From Deroplatys truncata (lineage: Eukaryota > Arthropoda > Insecta > Mantodea > Mantidae): a stretch of 64,000 bases of DNA. The stretch is taken from positions 21,977,001-22,041,000 of the forward strand of contig CM060979.1 of NCBI GenBank assembly GCA_030765065.1, written 5' to 3'. This document shows, piece by piece, positions 1 to 12,780 of the stretch; the stretch's first letter is position 1; the number at the start of each line of letters is the position of its first letter. The position numbers were made by a program, and so were the translations under genes. Under the pieces are notes generated by a model. That model did not search any database. It had not been told where the DNA came from and saw only the letters and a program-made list of their open reading frames with translations.

Positions 1-630
1 GACAAAAAAAATGAATAACGAATTTGAGAATAAGTATAAGTATTGGAAAATTTAAGGGAATAACAAGCAATATCTCGAAAATGGTTCACCCAACAAAAAA
101 AAAATCTATATGACATAAATTGTGTATTTTAAGGCGATCTACATTTTTTGTGTAGTAAAATTCTGTCTATCTCTTATGGTTTACCAGTTATGCAAAAGTC
201 GTTCACAATGAAGAATACTTTTGGAGACATTCCCAGAAAATTTGAGATATACATTTCATTTGTCATGAAAATATCTTAAACATATGATATTTTAATCAAA
301 ATTGTTAGAGCCGGTTTTAGAAAATTAAAATTTTCGAAAAATGTTCCATGTAAAGGGTAATCTGGGGTGGGGGGATTTGCTTGAAAACCTGCGTGTTGCA
401 TCTCTGGAAGATACTGAACCTAAATACCACGTTTGGTGTTTATCCGACTGTTTGTTTCTGAGTTATGCTGTTCACAGACACACACACACACACACATGGA
501 AATTTTCCAAAAATGCTTTTTTTTTGTTTCAGGTGGTCTCAAAACATGTATTTCCGGTGAAATCTCAGTATCAAATTTTTGGGTGGAATACAATACTTCC
601 CCTACTTACTATACATAGTAGAGAAAGTAA
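1..630 (+). repeat. RepA copy 1 (young), cut by window edge
   Basis: Right-hand part of the window's dominant repeat. It includes the central (CA)n at 478-495 and the terminal motif CATAGTAGAGAAAGTAA. It is inserted in a LINE fragment, since LINE sequence starts directly at about 631. The 126-residue open frame at 341-721 is not considered coding. Confidence 0.85.
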
Positions 631-1645
631 TATTCGGCTGTTCATCTCCTTTAGCTCCATTTTCTTTGTAGTCATTCTTAACCATTTGTCTTTGACCCTA
701 TTCAATAGTTTTTTTTCCTGATCTTTAATAGTCAGAATCTTCCTTATTAATACTTCCCCATCTAAGCTTTTCCATTTCTGTGGCCAAACTTGTTCTCTCC
801 ATGTCTTTGTTTGATTACAATATAATATCCAGTGGAAACTTGTGTTCACTTCACTGCACATTGGACATTTTCCTATATCCTAGTCTTGCCTTATGCCTTT
901 CAAGTTTCTAACTGGTGTTCACGCCCATGAAAATCCTTCTTGACCTAATGTATTACATACCTCTATGTACTTTTCCCTCTCTTGTACTGCTAAAAATATC
1001 TTATATGTCATTATCTTCTGCCTTAATTCTACTTCTTTCCAAAAGCCTCTAATGTGATATTCTGCATTTATCCATGTATCTCCCATTCCTATCTGCTCCA
1101 TTGCTTCCTGAATTTTTAATAACCATAATCCTTTTTATTTACTTTTCTCTTGTATATGAAAACATTCTTTGATGATATCGCTATCTTCCAGATTGGAAAT
1201 TCTATATAAATTTTCATAGCTCTTGTGAAGATTTTGATTGGTGGAGTACCTATCTACTCGTTAATCATTGTAAATACTGTAATTAGTTCATTACAATGTC
1301 AGATGTTCTGTATGAACCTATTGGCAGTAATAAAACTTACTTATTTATCTACCAAGTTCTAACTATGCTGCCCAATTTGGTGATGCTATCGGTAGACTTA
1401 AAAACATATTTGCAAAAAGATGTATTGACTTTGTCAACCTCTCTCCAAGCGTCATCTACTCTCCATACCTCTGCCTCATGCAACATCTTGCTTTCTACTG
1501 TGGCAGTGGAAATTCTTTCAAACCATTTGATATTTATGTCCTGCAGTTTTTTTAAACATGATCTTGTAACACTCATGGCCATTTTGCCGTTTGCTATAGA
1601 CATAATAAAGGATGTAAATGACATATGCATGTAAAGCATCCTATT
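631..1645 (-). mobile_element. LINE fragment, ORF2 C-terminal region, broken
   Basis: On the - strand this resembles other LINE fragments here (24120-24807, 27955-29270, 14166-15460). It has a degenerate CCHC-type knuckle region (571-861 frame; residues like NTSFHWILYC and KDKWLRM) and, at 1349-1639, the segment TATVESKMLHEAEVW typical of the tail after the reverse transcriptase domain. Multiple stops and frame changes show it is dead. Confidence 0.6.
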
Positions 1646-2870
1646 AAATTAACATATTTATGAAGTGATTTAAATGTTTGACTTAAATGCTGTGGTGCCT
1701 TTTTTGTATATCTATCTATACGAATGTGACTATCACACAGCCAAAGCTATGCTCATATATCCTTTTATAGCAGGAATCATCATTCTGTTGCTCTATGGTG
1801 GACAGGGAATTTGCTGGCTTACTCAGACAAGTCTTTGAAACAACTTATTTGTGAAAGGGAATGGGGAAGGAATCATGAAACAACTGTGGCATGGCCTACC
1901 AAATTGGTATTGTAATCAGTACAAAATATACTCATAGTTTTCGTTAGAATGGAAAGAATATAAATTAATTTTCAATTTCACATTGTAATCATATTACTTA
2001 AAGCTTTTTTTTATTTTAAAATAAATTTGGATGAAATAATGATATATTACACACAAGGGGGAAAAGAGAGGATTGTATAAATTGTATTTGAAGCATGTCT
2101 AATAAAACTTTTGAAAATATTAATGAAAAGTTCACCATCATCATCATCCTACCATTGGAGCTAAAGGACACCGACCTCTGGATGCCTCCAGCTGTAGGTT
2201 TAGTCATTATTTGGTAGAACAAGGTTTCCCCAAAGGTCATAGACCATATAGGCAGTGTTGAAAACATAAAAAACATATATTAAGAGGAAACTGAAAATGC
2301 TGCTTCTTTTCTCTTTCTTTTTTTCCCCTTTCCTTTCTCAACAACATCATATTAAAATGTGTAAAAAGATTCTGAATTATAAAAATAACAAAACTTTTAT
2401 ATTTTTAATAATAAATCAGTACCGTAATAAACAACTTTTTCTCATGAAGTTACAATAACCCCTAGTTTTGTTTTTAAATCACACTTGACATTTTCATAAC
2501 CTAATGATTGAAGATGATCTGCCAAATTAATAATAGACATTTTCCTACCATTATTTGTAACACACATCATCATCATCATTATCTACCAGAAGTCACAGGC
2601 TAGAGACTGTTCTGGCATTCAGAATGTTTTCATTGGTTGGTCCAGCTTCATTGGTCTTCCTTGGTCTCTTGTGTCCCTTTAATTTGTATTTTAAAGCAAC
2701 TTTAGCTATAATATATGGATAAGCTGGTAACAGTGGTATGAATATGAAATTATTTAGAAAAATTGAGTCAGAGTTTGATATTAAGTTTTTCTGTTCCGAC
2801 TCAATTATTTTAAATAATTTCAGTTTTAGCTATATTTTTATTTGACTGTATCATTACATGTTCTTTCCAT
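1646..2870. other. No gene seen; AT-rich with ATC runs
   Basis: AT-rich sequence with short (CAT/ATC)n runs near 2138 and 2567, each followed by a moderately GC-rich stretch of about 120 bp that may be eroded SINE sequence. No coding region, splice-bounded exon or RNA gene could be supported. Confidence 0.4.
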
Positions 2871-3686
2871 TTTTACTTTCTCTACTATGTACAGTAAGTA
2901 GGGGAAGTACTGTATTCCACCCAAAAATTCGATACCGAGATTTCACTGGGAATATATGTTTTGAGACCCCCTGAATTCAAAAAAAAGCATTTTTGGAAAC
3001 ATGTCCGTGTGTATGTCTGTGTGCCTGTGAACAGCATAACTCAGAAACGGAAAGTCAGATAAACACCAAACAAATAAATGAATAACGAATTCCCATTTGA
3101 GAAAATAAGTATTGAAAAATTTAAGGGATTAACAAGCAATATCTCGAAAAAGGTTCACTCAACAAAAAAAATGTATATGGCATAAATTGTGTATTTTAAC
3201 GCGATCTACATTTTTTGTGTAGTAAAATTTTGTCTATCTCTTATGGTTTACCAGTTATGCAAAAGTCATTCACAATGAAGAATACTTTTGGAGACATTCC
3301 CAGAAAATTCAAGATATACATTTTATTTGTCATGAAAATATCTTAAACATATGATATTTTAATCAAAATCGTTAAGAACCATTTTTGAAAAAATTAAAAT
3401 GTTCGAAAAATGTTCCATGTAAAGGGTAATCTGGGGTGGGGGGGATTTTCTTGGAAACCTTCGTGTCGCATCTCTGGAAGATACTGAACCTAAATACCAA
3501 GTTTGGTGTTTATCCGACTGTTCGTTTCTGAGTTATGCTGTTCACAGACACACAGGTACATGTTTCCAAAAATTCTTTTTTTGGATTCAGGGGGTCTCAA
3601 AACATATATTTCCGGTGAAATCTCGGTATCGAATTTTGGGTGGAATACAATACTTTCCCTACTTACTATATGTAGTAGAGAAACTA
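2871..3686. repeat. RepA copy 2, inverted (foldback) composite
   Basis: 2871-3070 is the right end of RepA in - orientation, from TTTTACTTTCTCTACTATG to ACACCAAAC. It joins directly to a + orientation copy at 3071-3686 that ends GTAGTAGAGAAACTA. The same terminal sequence therefore faces outwards on both sides, giving ~200-bp inverted arms. Confidence 0.75.
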
Positions 3687-4249
3687 AAAATACCCTTTTT
3701 CAATAACCAATTGCAGACCATTTGTTTCTTCATACCGTTTAGTCAACCTAGCACTCTGCACAGCAGTGGGAGAAACCCACATAAATTCATAACATTGTTG
3801 CGTGAATGTGAATACCATGCTCAAAATGAACTTGGCCTGTTGGTAATGCCTGTCTTAAGGCAGTCGAAAATTGTTTATTATATGTATGTATGTATTTATT
3901 CACTGCAAATGGGTATTACCTGTGCCAGAGTTAAATATACAAAATATGTTGTTCATCATAGAAATCTAAAATGAGAAAGTTAAGCACTTGTTAAAATATA
4001 TAAAAATACAGTGTTATTTAAAAAGAGTGGTGCAAAAGTAAAGCTAATATATTTGTTACTGAGCTGATATGCAAAAATTGCAATGAAAAAGTGGAAAGGA
4101 TCTGAGCATTGTATAAGAGGAATCCAAAGAAGAAGAAGAATCGACAATTAAGGCTAGTAGAGAACCCCAAAGTGTCAGCCAAACTAGTGCCAGATTTAGG
4201 CCTAGACAATCGCCTAGTATGACAATTTCAAGGGTGGCATTTTGTCTAT

Positions 4250-5091
4250 TTTTATTTTCTGTAATACATATAGTAAGCAGGGGAAGTATTGCATTCCACC
4301 CAAAAATTCGATACCGAGATTTCACAGGAAATACATGTTTTGAGGTGTACTGAATGCATATAAAGAATTTTTGGAAACATATCCGTGTTTGTGTGTGTCT
4401 GTCTGTGAACAGTGTAACTCAGAAACGAACAGTCGGATGAACACCAAACTTGGTATTTAGGTTCAGTATCTTCCAGAGATGTGACACGAAGGTTTTTAAG
4501 AAAATCCCCCCACCCCAGATTACCCTTTACATGGAACATTTTTCAAAAATGGTTCTAACAATTTTGAATACAATACCATAAGTTTAAGACATTTTTATGG
4601 CAAATGAAATGTATATCTCAAATTTTCTGGAAATGTCTCCAAAAGTATTCTTCATTGTGAACGACTTTTGCATAACTGGTAAACCATAAGAGATAGACAA
4701 AATTTTACTACACAAAAAATATAGATCGCATTAATATACACAATTTATGTCACATACATTTTTTTTTGTTGAGTAAACCATTTTCGAGGTATTGCTTGTT
4801 ATTCCCTTAAATTTTCCAATACTTATACTTATTCTCAAATGGGAATTCGTTATTCATTTTTTTGTCCTGGTAATGCAAAGAGAATGGAATACTCCACATA
4901 GCAACCAGCTCTTAAAACATTTGACTATCGCTTAAAGCCTACCAATTCCCCTTGCATCCACAAGAAAATTAGCTATAAGATTAACATCTCGATGTCTCGA
5001 ATAACATGAAGCATATGGAGAATAAGCGTTTGTAAAAATAGTTTGTACAAGAGTGGAGAAAGTCATGTGAGGGTAACACATCAGATTTTTT
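4250..5091 (-). repeat. RepA copy 3 (young)
   Basis: Nearly complete - orientation copy. It starts with a decayed terminal motif (TTTTATTTTCTGTAATAC), has a TG-rich centre at 4387-4413, and ends GTGGAGAAAGTCATGTGAGG followed by ACACATCAGATTTTTT. Confidence 0.85.
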
Positions 5092-5689
5092 TACTTTCTC
5101 TCCTTGTACTACATAGCAAAGGGACCAGGCGTATTGACCTTGATTATCAAAGCGCTGCATTCGCTTGGTGTCTTTTACTATAAAAGCAAAATACAAATCA
5201 CTCAGTGTACAGTAAGTAATAAAACACAATAGGAGCGCACTGGAGCTGCATATATCTTGGTATGAAAGGTTACATAATTAATAATTTATACACAACTGTA
5301 ATTACACAGATACATAATAGGAAAAAAATAACCTTAATGATGGTAAACACATTACATAGGTATCTAGGTAATTATTTATTGAGGTACACTAAACTAAATA
5401 TTATCTTCTGCAATTTCCATAACAGAAAAAAAGAAAGAAAGAAAGAAAGCAAATAAACTAGTCACTATACTTTTCCTATTAAATAGGTAACAGCTTCTGT
5501 AACTATAGATAATGCATGGTAATATAACTAATTTTCCTGAGTGCAATCAATCTGTACACCTGGAATAATTTCTAAGAAAGTGACTTATTCAAGTGGCAAG
5601 AGCATAATGTCAAACATTTCATCAGAATGTCCGTTAACTGCCACTGAAAAATACCTTACTATTTTACTATCTCGCTTTCTATTTCTTTA

Positions 5690-6735
5690 GTGAAACTATT
5701 TCTGCAAATGTTTATTGTGATTAACATGAAGTAGATAGAAAAAAAATCTGATGTGTTACACTCACATGACTTTCTCTACTCTTGTACAAACTATTTTTAC
5801 AAACGCTTATTCTCCATCTACTTCATGTTAATCGAGATAAACATTTGCAGACTCTATCTTATTGCTAATTTTCTTGTAGATGTAAGGGGATAATATATTT
5901 AAAGGGCAATTTGGAAATACAGTAGCCTTTAAGCACATACATATCTCTTAATAGCTGGTTGCTAGGTGCAGCACCACTCCCTTTGCCACAGATTAATACT
6001 CTTTGCATATCAAAGACAAAAAAATGAATAACGAATTCCCATTTAAGAAAATAAGTATTGAAAAATATAAGAGAATAACAAGCAATATCTCGAAAATGGT
6101 TCACTCAACAAAAAAAATGTATATGACATGAATTGTGTATTTTAACGCGATCTATATTTTTTGTGTAGTAAAATTTTCTCTATCTCTTATGGTTTACCGG
6201 TTATGCAAATGTCGTTCACAATGAAGAACACTTTTGGAGACATTCCCAGAAAATTCAAGATATACGTTTTATTTGTCATGACAATATATTAAACCTGTGA
6301 TATTTTAATCAAAATCGTTAGAGCCATTTTTGAGAAAATTAAAATTTTCGAAAAATCTTCCATGTAAAGGGTATCCTGGGGTGGGGGGATTTTGTTGAAA
6401 ACCTTCGTGTCGCATCCCTGGAAGATATTGAACCTAAATACCAAGTTTGGTGTTTATCCGACTGTTCGTTTCTGAGTTATGCTGTACACAGACAGACACA
6501 CAGACACACACGGACATGTTTCCAAAATGCTTTTTTTGGATTCAGGGGGTCTCAAAACATGTATTTCCGGTGAAATCTCGGTATCGAATTTTTGGGTGGA
6601 ATACAATACTTCCCCTAATTACTATACGTAGTAGAAAAAGTAATAAGCTTTCGCAAGAGTAGTTTGTGGAAATCATATAAAAATAAATGATAGTATGTAG
6701 AGAAAGTAATGTGAATGTAATACATCAAATTTCCT
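5690..6735 (+). repeat. Old RepA fragment split by young RepA copy 4 (5741-6643)
   Basis: 5690-5740 and 6644-6735 together match the tail of the old RepA subfamily seen at 32060-32205 (TGAAACTATTTCTGCAAA, then ATAAGCTTTC, then GTAGAGAAAGT-like sequence). A full-length young + copy sits between them at about 5741-6643. It runs from AAAAAATCTGATGTGTTACA to GTAGTAGAAAAAGTAA, within an A-run of the older copy. Confidence 0.75.
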
Positions 6736-7062
6736 TTGTGTGCACCTGTAGCAAAATTTGTCAGAGAGATCATTTCCAGTGCTCAGGAAGCTTAAAAATT
6801 ATCTTCAACAACACAGCAGAAAAGGCCAATTCTATACCTGTTCCTTGTAATTTCTTTGATTGTTAGAAATCACTTTGATGAGATCATGAGTGCTTTCTCT
6901 GTGAAGAAGTTGTAGAGAAAATTTGTGTAATTCACAGGTTAAAATGTGTGTGATTTGATTCCAATATTTCACCAAAACTGATTCACACCAACATACCAGG
7001 TGTTAAAAAAGGTATTCCATATTTTGAGAGGTGGTAGTATGGACCAAAACAAGAAAAAAAAT

Positions 7063-8113
7063 TCTGATGTGTTACACTTACATGACTTTCTCTACTCTTG
7101 TATAAACTATTTTTACAAACGCTTATTCTCCATATGCTTCATGCTAATCCAGACATCGAGATGTTAATCTTATTGCTAATTTTCTTGTAGATGCAAGGGG
7201 AATTGGTAGGCTTTAAGCGATAGTCAAATATTTTAAGAGCTGGTTGCTATGTGGAGTATTCCATTCTCTTTGCATTACCAGGACAACAAAAATCTGATGT
7301 GTTACACTCACATGACTTTCTCTACTCTTGTACAAACTATTTTTACAAACGCTTATTCTTCATATGCTTCATGTTAATCGATGTTAGTCTTATTGCTAAT
7401 TTTCTTCTAGGTGAAAGGGGAATATCGTATGCTTTAAGCGATAGTCAAATGTTTTAATTTCTGGTTGCATTGTGGAGCATTCCATTCTCTTTGTATATCC
7501 AGGACATAAAAAAATGAATAATGAATTCCCATTTGAGAAAAACTATTGGAAAATTTAAGGGAATAACAAGCAATATCTCGAAAATGGTTCACTCAACAAA
7601 AAAATGTATATGATATAAATTGTGTGTTTTAATGCGATCTACATTTTTTGAGTAGTAAAATTTTGTCTATCTCTTATGGTTTATCAGTTATGTAAAAGTC
7701 ATTCACAATGAAGAATACTTTTGGAGACATTCACAGAAAATTCAAGGTATACATTTTATTTGTCATGAAAGTATCTTAAATATATGTTTTAATCAAAATC
7801 GTTAGATCCATTTTTGAAAAAATTAAAATTTTCGAAAAATGTTCCAAGTAAAGGGTAATCTGGGGTGGGGGGATTTTCTTGAAAACCTTCGTGTCGCATC
7901 TCTGGAAGATACTGAACCTAAATACCAAGTTTGGTGTTTATCCGACTGTTCGTTTCTGAGTTATGCTGTTCACAGACAGACACACACACACAAAGACATG
8001 CTTTTTTTTATTCAGTGGGCCTCAAAACATATATTTCCAGTGAAATCTCGGTATCAAATTTTTGGGTGAAATACAATACTTCCCCTACTTGGTGTACGTA
8101 GTAGAGAAAGTAA
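7063..8113 (+). repeat. RepA copy 5 (young) with tandemly duplicated head
   Basis: Starts TCTGATGTGTTACA at 7063. The ~230-bp head module is repeated at 7293, and the body then continues to GTAGTAGAGAAAGTAA near 8113. It is inserted in the A-run of the long-TIR element's left arm, which can be read by comparison with the intact right arm. Confidence 0.8.
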
Positions 8114-8730
8114 AAAAAAATGTCCAGTAAATACGGGCTCTAAAATGCATCCTTAAGAGCTATGAGTACTTGTTCATCTTTGCTACTGTGAAGCATCTCT
8201 TCTGCTGCAAGCTCTTTGCTATTACATATGACCTGCAGCAGGCAGCAAACAAAGAGGACACATTACTCAGTTATTGTCTTTGGATATAACATACAGTAAA
8301 CATTTGTTAGTGTTGTTACTGTAAACTGTATTCACTGTTCTGGGTAAGTGCAACACATACTCTTATTAGTTCTAATGGAATCAGTTTGTGTTTTGATAAG
8401 CTTGAGAAATGCTTTTGTATTGTAGTTTTATCTTGAAATATTTGGTGTATGCAATCCCCATTAATGATGTACAAACACTACAAGAAAGCATCATCAATGT
8501 CTGCCAGAGCATCCGTGATCAACCTAGAGTCTTTCAGAGAGTGCGTGATTCTCTAAGACGGACAGAAGCATAACTTACTATGAATGGGCTCCATGAGCAC
8601 CTCCTTTAGCGATGGCTCACAAGTGCAGGTCGTATGTAATCGCAAGCAGATTACATTAGAAGCTATGCTGTTTCATAGTAACAGAGTTCTGTGTCTTCAT
8701 TATTTGTTTACTGCATTCTTTAGGTCATGC

Positions 8731-8988
8731 CTCTAGTTCCCGAGGTCGCGGGTTCAAACTTGGTGGAGAGCGATGGATTTTTTTGGGCATAAAAATCTTT
8801 AGCATGGCTTCCTTCGGAAGGGAAGTAAAGCCGGTGGTCCCGTGTCATAGGCTTACGACATGTAAAAAGAACCTCAAGCCTGATAAAGAGGCTTCTGTGC
8901 AAAATTACCAGTCTTTCACGCCCAATGTAGAATGGGACACTAAAAACCATAGCAGTTAAAGGGCATCCATAAATAAAACTCAATTTAA
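8731..8988 (+). repeat. tRNA-derived SINE, family A, 5'-truncated
   Basis: Contains the box B-like GGTCGCGGGTTCAAACTTGG, the shared body (CTTCCTTCGGAAGGGAAGTA) and the tail AATAAAACTCAATTTAA. Flanked by a 12-bp target duplication: TTTAGGTCATGC at 8719-8730 and TTTAGGTCTTGC at 8989-9000, with one mismatch. The tRNA head with box A is missing. Confidence 0.82.
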
Positions 8989-9179
8989 TTTAGGTCTTGC
9001 GTAACAGCAAGAGCTTGCAGTAGAAGAGATGTTTCACATTAGTGGAGATGAGCAAATGCTCATAGCTCGTAAGGTATGCATTTTAGAGCCCATGTTTACT
9101 GCGCATTGTTTTCTTGTTTTGGTCCACACTACTACCTCTCAAAATATGGAATACTTTTTTTAACACACTATATAGCTGC

Positions 9180-10075
9180 AAAGCAAATTGGTTTTAGAGT
9201 TGTGGAGTGACCATATCACTGCTAACGGTGGTGCTGTATCTAAAATCTGGCCTTAGCCATGACCCATGGTGTGATATATTCTAAGAAAGTGTCTGTCCTT
9301 TAAGCCTTAGAGATTACAACTCACACCACCTCACAAATGAGCAGAAACAAGCACGTGTGCAATAGTGCCAGGAAATGATTGAAAAATTGAATGGAGAAAG
9401 ATCCAAAAACATCTAACATCATAACTGGTGACAAAAGCTGTATTTACCAGCATGGTCCAGAAACTAAATGACAGTCATCGGTTTAGGTCTTCCCAGGAGA
9501 AGATCCCCCAACAAAGTGAAGTAAACGAGAAGTGTTGGCAAGAAGATGATCTGTTCCTTCCTCTCAGCAAGTAGCCACATTGTGATGATTCCACTTGAGG
9601 GACAAAAGACTGTTACTGCCAGATGGTACACCACAAACTGTCTGCAACAAGTGTTCAATGAACTGAGAAAAAAAGTCCTAAGAGTAGTCTGCATGGAATT
9701 TTGTTGCACCATAACAATGCCTCTGCCAACACTGCACAAGAAACAACCCAATTTCTGCAGGAGTCGGGGTCAGATATTTGTCCCATCCTCCCTACAGTCC
9801 AGATCTGGCCCCATGTGACTTTTTTCTATTCCCCAAAGTGGAAGAAAAAATTCGAGGTCAACAATTTGAGTCACCTGAAGCTGTAGTAGCTGCTTACGAA
9901 GAATGTATTTTCACTCTCTCCAAAGAAGAATGGTGTTTAGCTTTTCAAAAATGTTTTGGAAGGATGAGATGGTGTATAGAATGCAATGGAGAATATTTTG
10001 AAAAGATGCAGTGATCAGATCTAAATTTTTAATATTTGAATGTGTCCATTCTCAAAACTTTTGGAGTGACCTGTG
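9180..10075 (+). pseudogene. mariner transposase pseudogene
   Basis: Broken + strand frames encode, in order, an ITGDKSCIYQHGPETK-like first catalytic region (about 9423-9470; ITGDES-W is the family form) and HPPYSPDLAPCDFFLFPKVE (9778-9850) with the third catalytic Asp. A family-typical C terminus (AFQKCFGRMRWCIECNGEYF) ends at 10013. Several frameshifts and stops lie between them. The right end reads TTTGGAGTGACCTGTGTA. No matching left TIR was found, so the 5' part looks truncated against the neighbouring element. Confidence 0.75.
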
Positions 10076-10337
10076 TACCAGGAGTTGGGTATATCTTTGG
10101 TATTGTTCAATCATTGAGCCATCTGTAGTGTCTGCACACTTGCCAGATCATTCTTTTTAATTTAGTTTATTGCAATTCAATATGGTGGATAAATGACTTG
10201 AGACATGTTGGTGTTAGAGATGCAAGTATAAGAGTACAGTAATAAATATTTACATTGAAATAAAATCTAGGGCATAGCAAAATATGTACAAAAACAAGGA
10301 TCTTTATTACAATAAATGTTTGTCAATATGATATTTA

Positions 10338-11840
10338 CACTGAGTGGCCAAAAGCCATTGGGGAAGGCACTATATGTGATGTTAATAATAAGTTGCTCCT
10401 CTGTGAGCCCTCAAAACTGCAGTAATACATCGAGGCATTGATTCTACAAGTGTTGCAATCGTTCTGGAGGGATGTATACCCACGCATCTTGCAGTGCTAC
10501 CCACAATTGTTTTGCGTAGTTGGTGCTGGTTCAGGGAGTGTACACCAGCATCAACAACATCCCATAAATGCTCGATTGGATTCAGATTGGGTGATCTGGA
10601 GGGCCAAACCATGGTCATAACTTCACTGGAGTGCTCATCAAACCACCTGCATGACACCAAGGAGCGGTGACATGGCCATTGTCCTGTTGAAACAGGGTAT
10701 CTCCAGTCATCCTCCGTGGACTAGTGGTATCGTGCTAGCTTCTAGTTCCCAAGGTCGCGGGTTCAAACCCGGCAGAGGGCGATGGATTTTTTCGGGCGTA
10801 AAAAGCCTTAGCATTGCTTCCTTCGGAAGGGAAGTAAAGCCGGTGGTACCGTGTCATAGATTTACGGCACATAAAAGAACCTCAAGTCTGATAAAGAGGC
10901 CTCTGAGCAAAATTACCGGTCTTTCAAGCCCAATATGGAATGGGACGTTAAGAACCATAGTAGTTAAAGAGTGTCCATAAATAAAACTCAATTTAAATTT
11001 CAGTGCATCTCCATCAGGGTACTCTAGTGCCAGAAAGGGATGCAGGTGCTCTGAAAGGATGTTCACATAACATGCACCTGTCATTGAACCCTACAACCGG
11101 ATAATGGGGCCTAATTGCGACCATGAGAACGCTGCCCAGACCATAACTGAGCCACTTCCTGCCTGGACACAACCTTGTTGACATCCATAGCTTCATGGGG
11201 CATATGCCACACTCTCACGTGCTCATCAGCTCAATACAACTGGAACCGGTATTCATCAGACCATACCACATGCTGCCACTGTTCCATAGTCCATTGCCGA
11301 TGTTCGCGGACCCATGCACGTTATTGAGCTCTGTGTTGAGGTGTCAGTAAAGGGACAGAAGTTGGTCATCAGCTGTTGAAGCGTATGCAGTGCATGTGCC
11401 TCCTTACAGTCCTGATGGAAATGGGTTCCTGACTCCCAACATTCAACTGGGCAGTGACCTGACTCACAGTAGTCTTTCAAGCGCACCGTATGGTTCTGCT
11501 GAGGCGACATGATGTCCATTCGTTAATTACCTGTGGTCTTCCTGTGCGGTGGTTTACGCATAAGGAAACATTCTCTCTGCAATATGAAGATCCCTCTAGA
11601 CACTGTTGACCTCATAACCCTGAATTCTCGCGTAATCTCCGATTATGCGTTGTGCAATGATTATCATCTCACGTTCAAAGTCGGTTAACTTGAGACATGT
11701 TGCCATATTCACTACACACGTTTCTGTAACAGACTGCTCAGATATCGGGTCTACACACGCGCCATTTGCTCCATCTAGCCGCAATACTCGGGAGTCATAC
11801 ATGGCACAACCCTTCCTGTGACTTTTGGCCACTGAGTGTG
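10338..11840 (-). mobile_element. Tc1-like transposon, broken, split by a SINE
   Basis: Short TIRs CACTGAGTGGCCAAAAG (left) and CTTTTGGCCACTGAGTG (right) are flanked by TA. Transposase pieces on the - strand run from right to left: an N-terminal HTH-like segment (TDFEREMIIIAQRI, 11596-11832), middle pieces with frame changes (11014-11519), and the C-terminal WPSRSPNLNPIEHLWDVV (10382-10660), which holds the final Glu of the DD34E triad. A SINE occupies 10706-11006. The element is inactive. Confidence 0.82.
10706..11006 (+). repeat. tRNA-derived SINE, family A, full length
   Basis: tRNA-like head CCTCCGTGGACTAGTGGTAT (box A) and GGTCGCGGGTTCAAACCCGG (box B), the conserved body, and the tail AATAAAACTCAATTTAAA. 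A 7-bp repeat ATCTCCA flanks it (10699-10705 and 11007-11013). It interrupts the Tc1 transposase. Confidence 0.85.
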
Positions 11841-11940
11841 TATCACCAGGATATCAAATGTATAAACAAAGCTAGACTACAATAAATATTTTCAAAGCTA
11901 TAATAGGCCCTATCTATTAAGAATTGTTTCAATGCTGTGT

Positions 11941-12780
11941 TATTTTCTCTACTACGTATAGTAAGTAGGGGAAGCCCAAAGATTCGATACCGAGATTTCA
12001 CCGGAAATATATGTTTTGAGGTCCCCTGAATCCAAAAGAAGCATTTTTGGAAACGTCCGTGTGTGTGTGTCTGTCTGTAAACAGCATAACTTAGAAACGA
12101 ACAGTCGGATAAACACCAAACTTGGTATTTAGGTTCAGTATCTTCCAGAGATGTGACACGAAGGTTTTCAAGAAAATTCCCCCACCCCAGATTACCCTTT
12201 ACATGGGACATTTTTCGAAAATTTTAATTTTTTCAGAAGTGGCTCTAACGATTTTGAATAAAATACCATAAATTTAAGACATTTTTATGGCAAATGAATT
12301 GTATATCTCAAATTTTCTGGGAACGTCTCCAAAAGTATTCTTCATTGTGAACGACTTTTGCATAACTGGTAAACCATAACAGATAAAATTTTACTACACA
12401 AAAAATGTAGATCTCGTTAAAATACACAATTTATGTCATATGCATTTTTTTGTTGTTGAGTGAACCATTTTCGAGATATTGCTTGTTATTCCCTTAAATT
12501 TTCCAATACTTATACTTTTTCTCAAATGAGAATTCGTTATTCATTTATTTTTTTGTCCAGATAATGCAAAGAGAATGGAATACTCCACATAGCATCCAGC
12601 TCTTAAAATATTTGACTATCGCTTAAAGCCTACCAATTCCCCTTGCATCCTCAAGAAAATTAGCAGTAAGATTAACATCTCGATATCTCGATTAACATGA
12701 AGCATATGGAGAATAAGCGTTTGTAAAAATAGTTTGTACAAGAGTAGAGAAAGTCATGTGAGTTTAACACATCAGATTTT
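11941..12780 (-). repeat. RepA copy 6 (young)
   Basis: Complete - orientation copy from TTTTCTCTACTACGTATAG to GTAGAGAAAGTCATGTGAG and ACACATCAGATTTTT. The TG-rich centre is at 12059-12080. It follows the Tc1 element by about 100 bp. Confidence 0.85.

Larger units (their letters stand above)
6996..9170. mobile_element. Long-TIR Tc1/mariner-related element, degenerate, with nested insertions
   Basis: Ends carry inverted arms of ~165 bp: 6996-7060 plus 8113-8210 on the left match 9005-9170 on the right in reverse complement. Examples are GTATTCCATATTTTGAGAGG and its partner, and GGCTCTAAAATGCAT and its partner. Flanking TA at 6994 and 9171 fits Tc1/mariner target choice. An internal + stretch near 8445-8570 (VYAIPINDVQTL.., INVCQSIRDQ.RVFQRVRDS) resembles the C-terminal end of insect DUF4817-type transposases. 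RepA (7063-8113) and a SINE (8731-8988) are nested inside. Confidence 0.6.

Noticed and set aside
1..630. RepA as a Helitron
   Set aside because: One end does start with TC and has a hairpin nearby, but the other end does not finish with CTRR and no Rep/helicase relative was seen.
341..721. Recurrent frame MFHVKGNLGWGDFLENLRVA.. found in most RepA copies as a possible protein
   Set aside because: It recurs only because the DNA is repeated. It runs through the variable CA tract, which shifts frame between copies, and differences between copies change residues freely instead of sparing them.
7063..7507. CRISPR-like regular repetition
   Set aside because: Two long head modules with no spacer pattern, in a eukaryotic genome.
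10738..10785. tRNA gene suggested by box A and box B
   Set aside because: Part of a SINE with a target duplication; the acceptor stem and cloverleaf are not complete. The same holds at 8740, 19560, 21110, 43357 and 48290.
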